In this document: in pieces, positions 24,020 to 32,857 of the stretch | Layout: each line of letters starts with the position of its first letter | Numbering within the stretch: position 1 is the first letter of the stretch | Source: Yoonia litorea | GTDB taxonomy: Bacteria; Pseudomonadota; Alphaproteobacteria; Rhodobacterales; Rhodobacteraceae | Length of the DNA: 64,000 nucleotides | NCBI RefSeq assembly: GCF_900114675.1 | Contig: NZ_FOZM01000003.1 | Location: forward strand, 310,001-374,000 | Reading direction: 5' to 3' | The notes under the pieces: generated by a model | Databases searched by the model: none | What the model saw: only the letters and a program-made list of their open reading frames with translations | What the model was told of the DNA's origin: nothing | Made by a program: the position numbers and the translations under genes

Positions 24020-24454
24020 ATGAAAGCAGCTCTTGCCACACTTCAGGCGCGTTACCCCGGCGCACAGACTTTCACCTTCGGTGACAGTGCCGCTCTTTCG
24101 GCGCGGCTGATCGCGTTGGTGCGCGATGGCAAAAAGACCGCAACCTGTGGCGCGCTGTCAGACTATGCTGAGAGCCCTGACGAGATGCCGGTGGTGGGCC
24201 GCAAAGACATTGCCCTGCATTGGGATGGCACGCCAGCGCTGGTCATGCGCACGACAAACATGGCCCACGTCCGCTTTTGCGATGTCACCGAAGAAATGGC
24301 GCTGGCGGAGGGCGAAAACGACGATCTGGCGGGTTGGCGGGCCGATCACGAGGCCTTCTTTGCCCGCAACGGCGGATTTGATCCTCAGATGATGCTGGTC
24401 TTTGAGCATTTTGAACTGGTCGAAGACCTCGCCACGTCAGAAGGCGCGCCGTGA
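24020..24454 (+). CDS. ASCH domain protein
   Basis: A 144-residue protein with the ASCH fold, related to PUA RNA-binding domains. Diagnostic features: FTFGDSAALSARLIALVRDGKKTATCGAL (the GKKTAT element), the MPVVGRKDIALHWDGTPALVMRTT strand, and VRFCDVTEEMALAEGENDDLAGWRADHEAFF. Bacterial relatives include N4-acetylcytidine amidohydrolase YqfB-type enzymes; which activity applies here cannot be read from sequence. Located inside the pheS-pheT interval. The start at 24020 has only a weak GCGGG upstream. Stop overlaps the following gene. Confidence 0.85.
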   Translation: MKAALATLQARYPGAQTFTFGDSAALSARLIALVRDGKKTATCGALSDYAESPDEMPVVGRKDIALHWDGTPALVMRTTNMAHVRFCDVTEEMALAEGENDDLAGWRADHEAFFARNGGFDPQMMLVFEHFELVEDLATSEGAP

Positions 24455-24648
24455 TGCAACGCCTCTGGATCATCGCGCTCATCACCTTCATCATCCTTGC
24501 CCATATCGCCATGTGGACCTCGGACATGCCGCGTGATCTGGCGCTGAAGTTGACCCTCATCAACGCCACAGGCTGGGGCGTGATCCTTGGTGGGGTTTGG
24601 CTCGTGGGGCGCTGGGCGGCGGCGCATGCGCGGCGGGACGCTGAATGA
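24454..24648 (+). CDS. Small two-helix membrane protein
   Basis: About 64 residues starting MQRLWIIALITFIILAHIAM, a hydrophobic span, then a polar loop (WTSDMPRDLALKLTLINATG) and a second span (WGVILGGVWLVGRWAA) with an Arg/Glu-rich tail. The start overlaps the ASCH stop (TGATG), so it is translationally coupled; GTG at 24451 is an alternative start. No known family recognised. Coupling with the ASCH gene suggests related function. Confidence 0.6.
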   Translation: MQRLWIIALITFIILAHIAMWTSDMPRDLALKLTLINATGWGVILGGVWLVGRWAAAHARRDAE

Positions 24649-24656
24649 CTGACTTC

Positions 24657-24726
24657 GCCCGGGCTTGCCCGGGCAGCGCCCGACCTCCCCCCAGGGAGGG
24701 CGCTTCGCTTCCTCCCGAGGTCGGGC
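24657..24726. repeat. Palindrome-rich (REP-like) intergenic element before pheT
   Basis: Two copies of the self-complementary GCCCGGGC (24657-24664 and 24667-24674) are followed by a long hairpin. Its outer arms are GCCCGACCTC (24678-24687) and GAGGTCGGGC (24717-24726); inside lie GGGAGG (24694-24699) and CCTCCC (24710-24715) around a GCGCTTCGCTT loop. There is no T tract, so it is not a classical terminator. Confidence 0.7.
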
Positions 24727-24827
24727 ACTCCCCTCTCGTTGCCCCCCAATCCACCTTGGGGCCTTCCCCCTCCGCCCCATATCCGCTAATCCCCTTCCAA
24801 CCCGAAATCACCTGCTGAGAGCACGCG

Positions 24828-27224
24828 ATGAAATTCACCCTGTCCTGGCTGAAACACCACCTTGAAACCGAGGCCTCTGTGGAAGAGATCGCCGAGGCGC
24901 TGACCGACCTTGGCCTTGAGGTCGAGGGGGTCGAAAACCCGGCCGAAAAGCTTGCCGATTTCACCATCGGCAAGGTGATCTCGGCTGAAAAGCACCCCGA
25001 TGCGGACAAGCTGAAGGTCTGTCAGGTCGACACCAAGGATGGCCCCACCCAGATCATCTGCGGTGCGCCGAATGCGCGTGCTGGTATCACCGTCGTCATC
25101 GCCTCCCCGGGCACCTACGTCCCCGGCATCGACACCACGATTGGCGTGGGCAAGATCCGCGGGATCGAAAGCTATGGTATGATGGCATCGGAACGCGAAA
25201 TGGAGCTGTCTGACGAACACGACGGCATCATCGAACTGCCCTCCGGCGAGGTAGGTGAGCGCTTCACCGACTGGCTGGCCGCAAACCGCCCTGACACCGT
25301 GGACCCCGTGATCGAGATTGCGATTACCCCCAACCGTCCCGATGCGCTGGGTGTGCGCGGTGTGGCACGCGATCTCGCGGCGCGCGGCCTTGGCACGCTC
25401 AAGCCGCTGTCTGTTGAGCCTGTCCCGGCCACCATTTCTTCCGATCTGACCGTCAGCATCGACGCCGATACGCGCGACGGCTGCCCTGTCTTCTGTGGGC
25501 GTCTGATCAAAGGCGTCAAGAACGGACCCAGCCCTGCGTGGTTGCAGCAGCAGTTGCGCGCGATCGGCCTGCGACCGATCAGCTTTCTGGTCGATGTGAC
25601 CAACTGGTTCACCTACGACCTGAACCGCCCGCTGCACGTCTTTGACGCCGACAAGGTGGCTGGCAACCTGCGAGTGCATCGCGCAGCAGGTAGCGAGACC
25701 CTCGTCGCACTCGATGACAAGGAATACACATTTGAAAAGGGCCAAATGGTCATTTCCGATGATAACGGCCCTGAAAGCATCGCAGGCATCATGGGCGGCG
25801 ACCACACAGGCTGCACCGAAGAGACGGTGAATGTCTTTGTCGAAAGCGCCTACTGGGACCCGGTGCAGATCGCCTATGCCGGTCGCGCGCTCAAGATCAA
25901 TTCCGACGCGCGCTATCGCTTCGAGCGTGGCGTTGATCCGGCCTTCACGCCAGAAGGGCTGGAACATGCCGTGCGCATGATCGTCGATCACGCCGGTGGC
26001 GAGGTGTCCGAGGTCATTCAGGCAGGCGACGTGCCAGATACCTCACGCGCCTACAAACTGGACGCCGCGCGGTGTTCCTCGCTCGTGGGCATGGATATTC
26101 CAGAGGCCACGCAGAGAAGCACGCTGACAGCACTCGGTTTCCGCATGGAAGGCGATATGGCCCATGTGCCAAGCTGGCGTCCTGACGTGCAGGGCGAAGC
26201 CGATCTGGTGGAAGAGGTCGCGCGCATCGCCTCATTGACCAAGCTGCAAGGCAAGCCGATGGCGCGGGTGAATGCAGGTGTTCCCAAGCCGATCCTGACG
26301 GCCACCCAGCAACGCCAGCAGGCCGCCAAGCGCACGGCTGCGGCATTGGGCTACAACGAATGCGTGACCTACAGCTTCATTGACGAGGCAGCAGCCAAGC
26401 TCTTTGGCGGTGGCGATGATGCGACCATGCTGGAGAACCCGATCAGCTCTGAAATGTCGCATATGCGCCCCGGACTTTTGCCCGGTCTGCTGCGCGCTGC
26501 GGTACGCAATCAGGCGCGGGGTTTCATGGATATGGCCCTCTTTGAGGTCGGCGCAGGTTTCCACGGCGGCGAGCCGGGCGAGCAGCACAATCTGGTCACA
26601 GGTGTCCTGATCGGGCGCACGGGACCAAAAGATGTGCATGGCACCGCACGTCCTGTCGATGTTTACGATGTCAAAGCCGATGCAGAGGCCGTTCTGGCCG
26701 CCATCGGCGCACCTGCCAAGGTGCAGATCTTGCGCGGGGCGGATGACTGGTGGCACCCGGGCCGTCATGGCAAAATCTGCCTCGGCCCGAAAAAGGTGCT
26801 TGGCATCTTTGGCGAGCTTCACCCCAAGGTCCTGCGCGAGATGGATGTAAAGGGCCCTGTGGTTGCTTTCGTGATTTACCCTGACGAAGTGCCGCTGCCC
26901 AAAAACAAGACCACCAACCGTGGCGCCCTTGCGGTCACCGACCTGCAAGCGGTTGAGCGTGACTTTGCCTTTGTGGTCGATGCGGACGTCGAGGCGCTGA
27001 CGCTGGTCAATGCCGCCGCAGGTGCTGACAAGGCGTTGATCACGGATGTGCGCGTCTTTGACGAGTTCATCGGCGGTTCGCTTGGCGAGGGCAAAAAGAG
27101 CCTTGCCGTCACCGTGCGCCTGCAACCGACGGAAAAGACGCTGAAGGACGCCGATATCGAAGCCGTCAGCGCCAAGATCGTCGAGAAGGTGACAAAGGCC
27201 ACTGGCGGCACGTTGCGGGGATGA
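24828..27224 (+). CDS. pheT: Phenylalanine-tRNA ligase beta subunit
   Basis: A 798-residue subunit. Domains in order: N-terminal MKFTLSWLKHHLETEASVEEI, the tRNA-binding EMAP-II-like OB fold (about 40-150, with KVCQVDTKDGPTQIICGAPNAR), the B3/B4 editing module (about 210-390, with LVDVTNWFTYDLNRPLHVFD and ESIAGIMGGDHTG), B5 (about 400-480), the pseudo-catalytic core, and the C-terminal FDX-ACB anticodon domain (about 705-798) ending in EAVSAKIVEKVTKATGGTLRG. Length is normal. The next gene's ATG overlaps the stop by four bases. Confidence 0.96.
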   Translation: MKFTLSWLKHHLETEASVEEIAEALTDLGLEVEGVENPAEKLADFTIGKVISAEKHPDADKLKVCQVDTKDGPTQIICGAPNARAGITVVIASPGTYVPGIDTTIGVGKIRGIESYGMMASEREMELSDEHDGIIELPSGEVGERFTDWLAANRPDTVDPVIEIAITPNRPDALGVRGVARDLAARGLGTLKPLSVEPVPATISSDLTVSIDADTRDGCPVFCGRLIKGVKNGPSPAWLQQQLRAIGLRPISFLVDVTNWFTYDLNRPLHVFDADKVAGNLRVHRAAGSETLVALDDKEYTFEKGQMVISDDNGPESIAGIMGGDHTGCTEETVNVFVESAYWDPVQIAYAGRALKINSDARYRFERGVDPAFTPEGLEHAVRMIVDHAGGEVSEVIQAGDVPDTSRAYKLDAARCSSLVGMDIPEATQRSTLTALGFRMEGDMAHVPSWRPDVQGEADLVEEVARIASLTKLQGKPMARVNAGVPKPILTATQQRQQAAKRTAAALGYNECVTYSFIDEAAAKLFGGGDDATMLENPISSEMSHMRPGLLPGLLRAAVRNQARGFMDMALFEVGAGFHGGEPGEQHNLVTGVLIGRTGPKDVHGTARPVDVYDVKADAEAVLAAIGAPAKVQILRGADDWWHPGRHGKICLGPKKVLGIFGELHPKVLREMDVKGPVVAFVIYPDEVPLPKNKTTNRGALAVTDLQAVERDFAFVVDADVEALTLVNAAAGADKALITDVRVFDEFIGGSLGEGKKSLAVTVRLQPTEKTLKDADIEAVSAKIVEKVTKATGGTLRG

Positions 27225-27640
27225 TCATCCGGCGCGCCTCTGACGATGATGCAGAGGCGCTGACCGCGCTGATCACCGCCGCCTATGCGCCCTACCAGCA
27301 CCTCGGTCTGCCACCGGTAGCAGAGGGTGTGGCTGATGATATCACACGCCATTACGTCTGGGTGGCCGAAGTCGCTGGCGTCGTGCGCGGCGGGATCGTC
27401 CTGATCATGAGCGGTGACGCCTATATCGCAAACCTCGCTGTGCATCCTGATGCAGGCGGGCAGGGGATCGGGTCAGCGCTGATCAGCAAGGCCTGTGATC
27501 TGGCCCGCTGTGCTGGCTTCGAAGAGATCGGCCTTGCGACCCATGTCGGAATGACGGAAACGCAGGCCTTCTATCGGCGGCTGGGCTGGATCGAGACTGG
27601 TCACGAAGGGCTACGGGCCTACTTCAAGAAAGACCTGTAA
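27221..27640 (+). CDS. GNAT family N-acetyltransferase
   Basis: A 139-residue Gcn5-type acetyltransferase. It opens with IIRRASDDDAEALTALITAAYAPY, contains the acetyl-CoA-binding loop HPDAGGQGIGSALI (the Q/R-x-x-G-x-G/A motif) around residues 76-89, and closes with ETQAFYRRLGWIETG. Substrate unknown. It is translationally coupled to pheT through an ATGA overlap. Confidence 0.88.
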   Translation: MIIRRASDDDAEALTALITAAYAPYQHLGLPPVAEGVADDITRHYVWVAEVAGVVRGGIVLIMSGDAYIANLAVHPDAGGQGIGSALISKACDLARCAGFEEIGLATHVGMTETQAFYRRLGWIETGHEGLRAYFKKDL

Positions 27641-27656
27641 GAAAAGGACCAGCCCC

Positions 27657-28112
27657 ATGACCATGAAAGTCTATCTCTCCGGCGAAATTCATACCGACTG
27701 GCGCGACCAGATCACCGAAGGGGTGGAGCAGGCCAGACTGGATGTGACATTCGACAGCCCTGTGACGGATCATGATGCGTCTGATGATTGCGGTGTTGCG
27801 ATCATGGGGGCTGAAGACAAGAAGTTCTGGCACGACAACAAGGGTGCCAACCTCAACGCCATCCGCACACGTCACGGTATCCAGAACGCTGACATTGTGG
27901 TCGTCCGCTTTGGCGAGAAATACAAACAGTGGAATGCGGCCTTCGATGCAGGCTATGCTGCCGCCCTTGGCAAATCATTGATCGTCATGCACGGCCCCGA
28001 TCATCAGCACCCGCTCAAAGAGGTGGATGCCGCGGCATTGGCCGTGGTGGAAACACCTTTGCAGGTGGTCCAGATCCTGAACTATGTCATCAATGGTGTG
28101 CTGCCGGACTAG
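27657..28112 (+). CDS. ytoQ: YtoQ family protein
   Basis: A 151-residue cytoplasmic protein with the family core MKVYLSGEIHTDWR, FDSPVTDHDASDDCG, ADIVVVRFGEKYKQWNAAFDAGYAAALGKSLIVMH and HPLKEVDAAALAV. This resembles the nucleoside 2-deoxyribosyltransferase-like fold, and YtoQ is a conserved family of unproven function. Likely in one transcript with pheT and the acetyltransferase. The start codon could be at 27657 or two codons later. Confidence 0.83.
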   Translation: MTMKVYLSGEIHTDWRDQITEGVEQARLDVTFDSPVTDHDASDDCGVAIMGAEDKKFWHDNKGANLNAIRTRHGIQNADIVVVRFGEKYKQWNAAFDAGYAAALGKSLIVMHGPDHQHPLKEVDAAALAVVETPLQVVQILNYVINGVLPD

Positions 28113-28126
28113 CCGGCACTGGCAGT

Positions 28127-28627
28127 CTAGGCCTCTTGGGCCAGCCGCGCTTCGAGCACATCAAACGGCACGCCGGGTTCATCCTTGGCACCACGGATCA
28201 CCAGCGATGTCTTGACCGATGCCACGTTTTCGGCGCTGGTCAGTTCTTCGGTCAGGAACCGCTGGAACGTGCGCAGATCGGGGGCCACACATTTGAGGAT
28301 GAAATCCACCTCGCCATTGAGCATGTGGCACTCACGGACAAGCGGCCAACCCTGACAACGGCGCTCAAAGGCCGACAGGTCGGCCTCGGCCTGACTGACA
28401 AGACCCACCATGGCAAAGACCTGCACCTCAAATCCAAGCTCGCGGGCGTTGACATCTGCATGATAGCCTTGAATAAATCCCTGCTCTTCCAGCGTTCTGA
28501 CGCGGCGCAGGCAGGGTGGTGCAGAAATTCCCACGCGTTTGGCCAGTTCGACGTTGGTCATCCTGCCATCGGCCTGTAGCTCTGCCAGAATCATTCTGTC
28601 AATTTCGTCGAGTTTCGTGCCCGGCAT
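28127..28627 (-). CDS. Lrp/AsnC family transcriptional regulator
   Basis: A 166-residue regulator with an N-terminal winged helix (LDEIDRMILAELQADGRMTNVELAKRVGISAPPCLRRVRTLEEQG, about 6-50) and a C-terminal RAM ligand-binding domain (about 70-160). DNA-binding residues and the CLRRVR recognition helix match Lrp closely. Divergent from trxB over a 167-base intergenic region, an arrangement in which it may regulate itself and trxB. Ligand unknown. Confidence 0.93.
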   Translation of the reverse strand: MPGTKLDEIDRMILAELQADGRMTNVELAKRVGISAPPCLRRVRTLEEQGFIQGYHADVNARELGFEVQVFAMVGLVSQAEADLSAFERRCQGWPLVRECHMLNGEVDFILKCVAPDLRTFQRFLTEELTSAENVASVKTSLVIRGAKDEPGVPFDVLEARLAQEA

Positions 28628-28794
28628 GTTGTCTCCGCCCTATTTTTGCAAATACTACGCTGTCTTGATCCGGAGCGCAATATTGTTTCGCGTTCAAGCA
28701 AGAAAATAACTTGGCGGATTTGCGCGACGGTCGCCTTTCAACGCCGTTCCAGCAAGGGTATATCTAGGCGGAATCTGCATTTGAGGGGGCTGCA

Positions 28795-29763
28795 ATGACC
28801 GACACACGTCACACCAAGGTACTGATCATCGGGTCCGGACCTGCGGGATATACGGCCGGTGTCTATGCCTCACGGGCCATGCTTTCGCCGGTGTTGATCC
28901 AGGGCATTGAGCCCGGCGGCCAGCTGACCACAACCACAGAGGTCGAGAACTGGCCGGGCGACACCGAGGTGCAAGGCCCCGATCTCATGGTCCGGATGGA
29001 AGCCCATGCCCGTGCCATGGGCTGCGAGATCGTCGGCGATATTGTCACCAAGCTTGATCTGCAAAACCGCCCCTTCACCGCGACCTGTGACAGCGGCGCG
29101 GTCTATACCGCTGATGCGGTGATCCTGTGCACCGGTGCGCGTGCCAAGTGGCTTGGCCTGCCATCCGAGGAAAAATTCAAAGGGTTTGGTGTCAGTGCCT
29201 GTGCGACCTGTGACGGGTTCTTTTATCGCGGCCAAGAGATCGTTGTTGTCGGCGGCGGCAACACGGCTGTGGAAGAGGCGCTTTTCCTCACAAACTTTGC
29301 CAGCAAGGTCACACTGATCCACCGCCGCGATGAACTGCGGGCAGAGAAAATCCTGCAGGACCGTTTGTTCAAGAACCCCAAGATCGAACCGCTCTGGTTC
29401 CATGAGATCGACGAGGTGTACGGTGCAGACAGTCCGCTGGGTGTCGAAGGCGTGCGGGTCAAACACACCAAGACCGGCGCCTTGACGGAAATCCCGGCGA
29501 AGGGTGTCTTTGTCGCCATCGGCCACGCCCCTGCCAATGAATTGGTCAAAGACCAGTTGGAGACACACAACGGCGGCTATGTGAAAGTCGAGCCCGGCAC
29601 GACGCGCACGGCGATCCCCGGTGTCTTTGCTGCCGGCGATCTGACAGATCATGTCTACCGTCAGGCGGTGACGTCCGCGGGAATGGGCTGCATGGCCGCA
29701 CTTGATGCCGAGAAATTCATCGCAGAGATGGAAGCCGAAGGCACTGTTCAGGCGGCCGAGTAG
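28795..29763 (+). CDS. trxB: Thioredoxin-disulfide reductase
   Basis: A 322-residue FAD/NADPH enzyme that reduces thioredoxin. FAD-binding GSGPAG at 13-18, the redox-active CATC at 136-139, the NADPH-binding [13 protein letters not shown] motif, and FAAGDLTD near the C-terminus are all present. Length is standard for bacterial low-molecular-weight TrxB. A regulator of the Lrp family is divergently transcribed; a RES-domain gene begins three bases after the stop, so the two are likely in one transcript. Confidence 0.96.
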   Translation: MTDTRHTKVLIIGSGPAGYTAGVYASRAMLSPVLIQGIEPGGQLTTTTEVENWPGDTEVQGPDLMVRMEAHARAMGCEIVGDIVTKLDLQNRPFTATCDSGAVYTADAVILCTGARAKWLGLPSEEKFKGFGVSACATCDGFFYRGQEIVVVGGGNTAVEEALFLTNFASKVTLIHRRDELRAEKILQDRLFKNPKIEPLWFHEIDEVYGADSPLGVEGVRVKHTKTGALTEIPAKGVFVAIGHAPANELVKDQLETHNGGYVKVEPGTTRTAIPGVFAAGDLTDHVYRQAVTSAGMGCMAALDAEKFIAEMEAEGTVQAAE

Positions 29764-29766
29764 GCG

Positions 29767-30291
29767 GTGGGCACGGCCCACGTCCTGACCTTCAATGACA
29801 CGGCCTACCGGCTGAAAAACCTTGCTGATGCCGCCGACGTTCTGGCGCCTGCCCACGCACCTGAGGGCCGATCGCACCGCGATGGACAGCGGGCACTTTA
29901 TCTTTCGCTGACACCGGAGGGCTGCGTTGTTGCAACCCGCCGCTACGTCACCGGTGATACGCCGGAACAGGCGATCTTTCCGCTTCAGGTCACAGCGGCG
30001 CGCGTGGTTGATTTGCGTGATGACGCGGCAACCTCAGCGTTGGGCATCGACACCACACATCGCGCGATCGAATGGCAGAGCCTGCGGTCTAAGGGGCTGC
30101 CTTCGCCGACATGGGATCTGGCGGATCGGGTCAGGGCCTTGGGGCTGGACGGGATGCTTTATGCCTCGCGCAGTGATCCGTCGAAGACTCACCTGACACT
30201 GTTTCGATGGAACGAACCCGGCACAGATGCCCGTGTGTCGCTCGCCGGACCGCATCTCCCCCTCAACGCCGCGGGTGGTTCGGGCGTTTAA
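29767..30291 (+). CDS. RES-domain protein lacking the usual catalytic Glu
   Basis: About 174 residues from GTG 29767, three bases after trxB. The part AYRLKNLADAADVLAP, then QRALYLSLTPEGCVVATRRY, and PTWDLADRVRALGLDGMLYASRSDP follow the RES (NAD+ phosphorylase toxin) layout: an Arg in the first strand (about Arg15), the YLS-TPE strand, and the Ser in YASRS (about Ser134). In family members the residue about five after TPE is a conserved Glu (as in TPE-x-AxAE); here it is Ala56 in GCVVA. So it may be inactive or a divergent subgroup. No Xre/DUF2384 antitoxin gene is next to it. Confidence 0.65.
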   Translation: MGTAHVLTFNDTAYRLKNLADAADVLAPAHAPEGRSHRDGQRALYLSLTPEGCVVATRRYVTGDTPEQAIFPLQVTAARVVDLRDDAATSALGIDTTHRAIEWQSLRSKGLPSPTWDLADRVRALGLDGMLYASRSDPSKTHLTLFRWNEPGTDARVSLAGPHLPLNAAGGSGV

Positions 30292-30454
30292 CGCGGAACA
30301 GCATGGTGCATCTGGCGCGCAGATCGCAACAAGGACGCGTTTCACGCGGCAAATGCAGGAACGTTCCCCCTTTCTGCCCTTTGTCCGCTGGACATTCGCC
30401 ACGCCGCCCGTCTATGCCACGCGCAATTCGACAATCCATTGAGATGTGACCGCT

Positions 30455-32164
30455 ATGGCCCAAGACCTTTCCCCCATTCCTGAACTTTATGTCTCTTACG
30501 AGAGCGCGCAGAAACTGAAGGTGGAGGCCGCTGACCTGCCGTCGCACGATCTGACACCGCGTCAGATCTGTGATCTGGAGCTATTGATGAACGGCGGGTT
30601 CAACCCGCTCAAAGGTTTCCTGTCAGAGGCGGATTATGACAGCGTGGTCGAGGCCATGCGTCTGGCAGACGGCACGCTCTGGCCGATGCCGATCACTCTG
30701 GATGTCTCCGAGAAAGAAGCCGAGACGATTGAAGTCGGACAGGACATTGCCCTGCGCGATCAGGAAGGTGTGATCCTCGCCACGATGACGGTCACCGACA
30801 AATGGGTGCCCAACAAATCGCGCGAAGCCGAAAAGGTCTTTGGCGCTGATGACGTGGCCCATCCGGCGGTGAACTATCTCCATCATACTGCTGGCAAGGT
30901 CTATCTGGGTGGTCCTGTGACGGGCATCCAGCAGCCGGTCCATTACGACTTCCGTGCGCGTCGCGACACGCCGAACGAACTCCGTGCGTTTTTCCGCAAG
31001 TTGGGTTGGCGCAAGGTCGTTGCTTTCCAGACCCGCAATCCGTTGCACCGCGCGCATCAGGAACTGACATTCCGCGCCGCGAAAGAGGCACAGGCAAACC
31101 TGCTGATCCACCCTGTCGTTGGCATGACGAAGCCCGGCGATATTGATCATTTCACCCGCGTGCGCTGCTACGAGGCTGTTCTGGACCAATATCCAGCTTC
31201 AACGACCACGATGAGCCTGCTGAACCTCGCCATGCGCATGGCTGGCCCGCGCGAGGCCGTCTGGCATGGTCTGATCCGCAAGAACCACGGCTGCACCCAC
31301 TTCATCGTTGGCCGCGATCACGCGGGCCCCGGCAAGAACTCTGCCGGTGACGATTTCTATGGTCCTTACGATGCGCAGGATCTTTTCCGCGAGCATCAGG
31401 ACGAGATGGGCATCGAAATGGTCGACTTTAAGCACATGGTCTATGTGCAGGACCGCGCGCAGTATGAACCTGCCGATGAAATCCACGACAAGGATGAGGT
31501 CACCATCCTCAACATCTCTGGCACCGAACTGCGTCGCCGCCTGTCTGAGGGGCTGGAGATTCCTGAATGGTTTTCCTTCCCTGCGGTTGTCGAGGAGTTG
31601 CGCAAGACCCGCCCGCCACGGGCAGAGCAGGGCTTCACGGTGTTCTTCACCGGATTTTCGGGGTCGGGCAAATCCACCATCGCCAACGCGCTGATGGTCA
31701 AGCTGATGGAAATGGGCGGCCGTCCGGTCACGCTTCTGGATGGTGATATCGTGCGCAAGAACCTGTCGTCAGAGCTTGGCTTCAGCAAGGAACACCGCGA
31801 TCTGAACATCCGCCGGATCGGTTATGTGGCCTCTGAAATCACCAAGAACGGTGGCATTGCTATCTGTGCACCGATTGCGCCTTATGCCAGCACGCGCCGT
31901 GCGGTGCGCGAGGATATCGAGCAGTTCGGTGCATTCGTTGAGGTCCATGTCGCAACCTCGATCGAGGAATGCGAGCGGCGCGACCGCAAGGGGCTCTACA
32001 AGCTGGCGCGCGAAGGCAAGATCAAGGAGTTCACGGGCATCTCAGACCCTTACGATGTGCCGGAGAACCCCGAGTTGCGGATCGAGACCGAAAGCGTGCC
32101 GGTCGATAACTGCGCCCATCAGGTCATTCTGAAACTGGAAAGCCTCGGATTGATCAAAGGCTGA
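30455..32164 (+). CDS. Bifunctional sulfate adenylyltransferase/adenylylsulfate kinase
   Basis: A 569-residue fusion enzyme for sulfate activation, making APS and then PAPS. The N-terminal ATP sulfurylase domain carries QTRNPLHRAH at 192-201 and GRDHAGPG at 286-293; the C-terminal APS kinase carries Walker A GFSGSGKS at 400-407, then LDGDIVRKNLSSELGFSKEHRDLNIRRIG and FTGISDPYD. This Sat-CysC order is the homomeric type, unlike the CysD/CysN heterodimer of enterobacteria. ATG 30455 chosen over the GTG at 30446. Closed by a strong bidirectional terminator. No other cys genes are adjacent. Confidence 0.95.
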   Translation: MAQDLSPIPELYVSYESAQKLKVEAADLPSHDLTPRQICDLELLMNGGFNPLKGFLSEADYDSVVEAMRLADGTLWPMPITLDVSEKEAETIEVGQDIALRDQEGVILATMTVTDKWVPNKSREAEKVFGADDVAHPAVNYLHHTAGKVYLGGPVTGIQQPVHYDFRARRDTPNELRAFFRKLGWRKVVAFQTRNPLHRAHQELTFRAAKEAQANLLIHPVVGMTKPGDIDHFTRVRCYEAVLDQYPASTTTMSLLNLAMRMAGPREAVWHGLIRKNHGCTHFIVGRDHAGPGKNSAGDDFYGPYDAQDLFREHQDEMGIEMVDFKHMVYVQDRAQYEPADEIHDKDEVTILNISGTELRRRLSEGLEIPEWFSFPAVVEELRKTRPPRAEQGFTVFFTGFSGSGKSTIANALMVKLMEMGGRPVTLLDGDIVRKNLSSELGFSKEHRDLNIRRIGYVASEITKNGGIAICAPIAPYASTRRAVREDIEQFGAFVEVHVATSIEECERRDRKGLYKLAREGKIKEFTGISDPYDVPENPELRIETESVPVDNCAHQVILKLESLGLIKG

Positions 32165-32176
32165 TTAACCAAAAGC

Positions 32177-32206
32177 AAAAGGGCGGCCCCGAAGGCCGCC
32201 CTTTTT
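32177..32206. terminator. Bidirectional terminator between sat-cysC and the Hsp20 operon
   Basis: Stem AAAAGGGCGGCC/GGCCGCCCTTTT with a CCGAA loop, with A and T tracts on both flanks. The stop codons of the two converging genes lie 12 bases and 2 bases from it, so it serves both strands. Confidence 0.92.
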
Positions 32207-32208
32207 GT

Positions 32209-32433
32209 TCAATGCAGTGTCACCGGTTCCATCTTGTGTTCTCTGGCAAGATGAAACGCCAGTTTCCGGTCAGCCACCAGTGCAAGCTGTTCGCCAGAGG
32301 CGTTGTGGACCGCGTAAATCTGATCCAGATCACCCACCTGATCCTGCACTTCTGTCGGCAGGTCCGCTGTGACCACGGGTTTCACGTAGACGATGTTCTG
32401 GCTGATTTTTTCAAGGTCGAATTTCGTATCCAT
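32209..32433 (-). CDS. DUF1150 family protein
   Basis: A 74-residue protein, KFDLEKISQNIVYVKPV, DLPTEVQDQVGDLDQIYAVHNASGEQLALV and HLAREHKMEPVTLH, the conserved DUF1150 pattern. It lies three bases after the hsp20 stop on the same strand, a pairing often seen in alphaproteobacteria. The family has no established function, but its operon with a small heat-shock chaperone suggests a role in that stress response. Confidence 0.9.
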   Translation of the reverse strand: MDTKFDLEKISQNIVYVKPVVTADLPTEVQDQVGDLDQIYAVHNASGEQLALVADRKLAFHLAREHKMEPVTLH

Positions 32434-32436
32434 ACG

Positions 32437-32850
32437 TTACCCTTTCTTGATCTTGATGGTCTGGATAATGCGCTCTGGAATGGCGCGGGTCAGATCGACA
32501 TGCAGCAGACCGTTTTCCATGACCGCCTCGCCAACATCGACACCATCGGCCAATACGAATGACCGCTGGAACTGGCGTGCGGCGATCCCGCGATGCAGGA
32601 ACACGCGGCCTTCGCTGTCATCTGACTGACGGCCACGGATCACCAAAGAGCTGTCCTCGACCGTGATGGCCAGATCTTTTTCGGCAAACCCTGCCACGGC
32701 AAGCGTGATCCGGTAGGAGTTTTCCGAGGTCTGTTCGATATTGTAGGGCGGGTACCCGTCATTGCCGCTTTTCGCGGTCCGTTCGACCAGCCGTTCAAGC
32801 TGTTCAAATCCCAAAAGGAACGGATGGGTTCCCAAAGCCAATTTTGTCAT
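32437..32850 (-). CDS. Hsp20/alpha-crystallin family small heat-shock protein
   Basis: A 137-residue ATP-independent chaperone. The alpha-crystallin domain runs from about NIEQTSENSYRITLAVAGFAEKDL (38) to MENGLLHVDLTRAIPE near the C-terminus, including the LVIRGRQSD strand and the conserved NGLL motif. The IIQTIKI end is close to the usual I-x-I C-terminal anchor. Preceded by a sigma-32-like promoter and a hairpin covering its ribosome-binding site, so it is probably controlled at both transcription and translation. DUF1150 follows in the operon. Confidence 0.94.
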   Translation of the reverse strand: MTKLALGTHPFLLGFEQLERLVERTAKSGNDGYPPYNIEQTSENSYRITLAVAGFAEKDLAITVEDSSLVIRGRQSDDSEGRVFLHRGIAARQFQRSFVLADGVDVGEAVMENGLLHVDLTRAIPERIIQTIKIKKG

Positions 32851-32857
32851 AAGACAT

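Noticed and set aside
24786..25991. A 401-codon open frame on the minus strand within pheT
   Set aside because: Antisense shadow of the pheT tRNA-binding and editing domains; composition matches reverse-complemented codons.
30227..30442. A 71-codon frame overlapping the end of the RES gene as a possible antitoxin
   Set aside because: It overlaps the RES frame, lacks a helix-turn-helix or other antitoxin feature, and has no ribosome-binding site.
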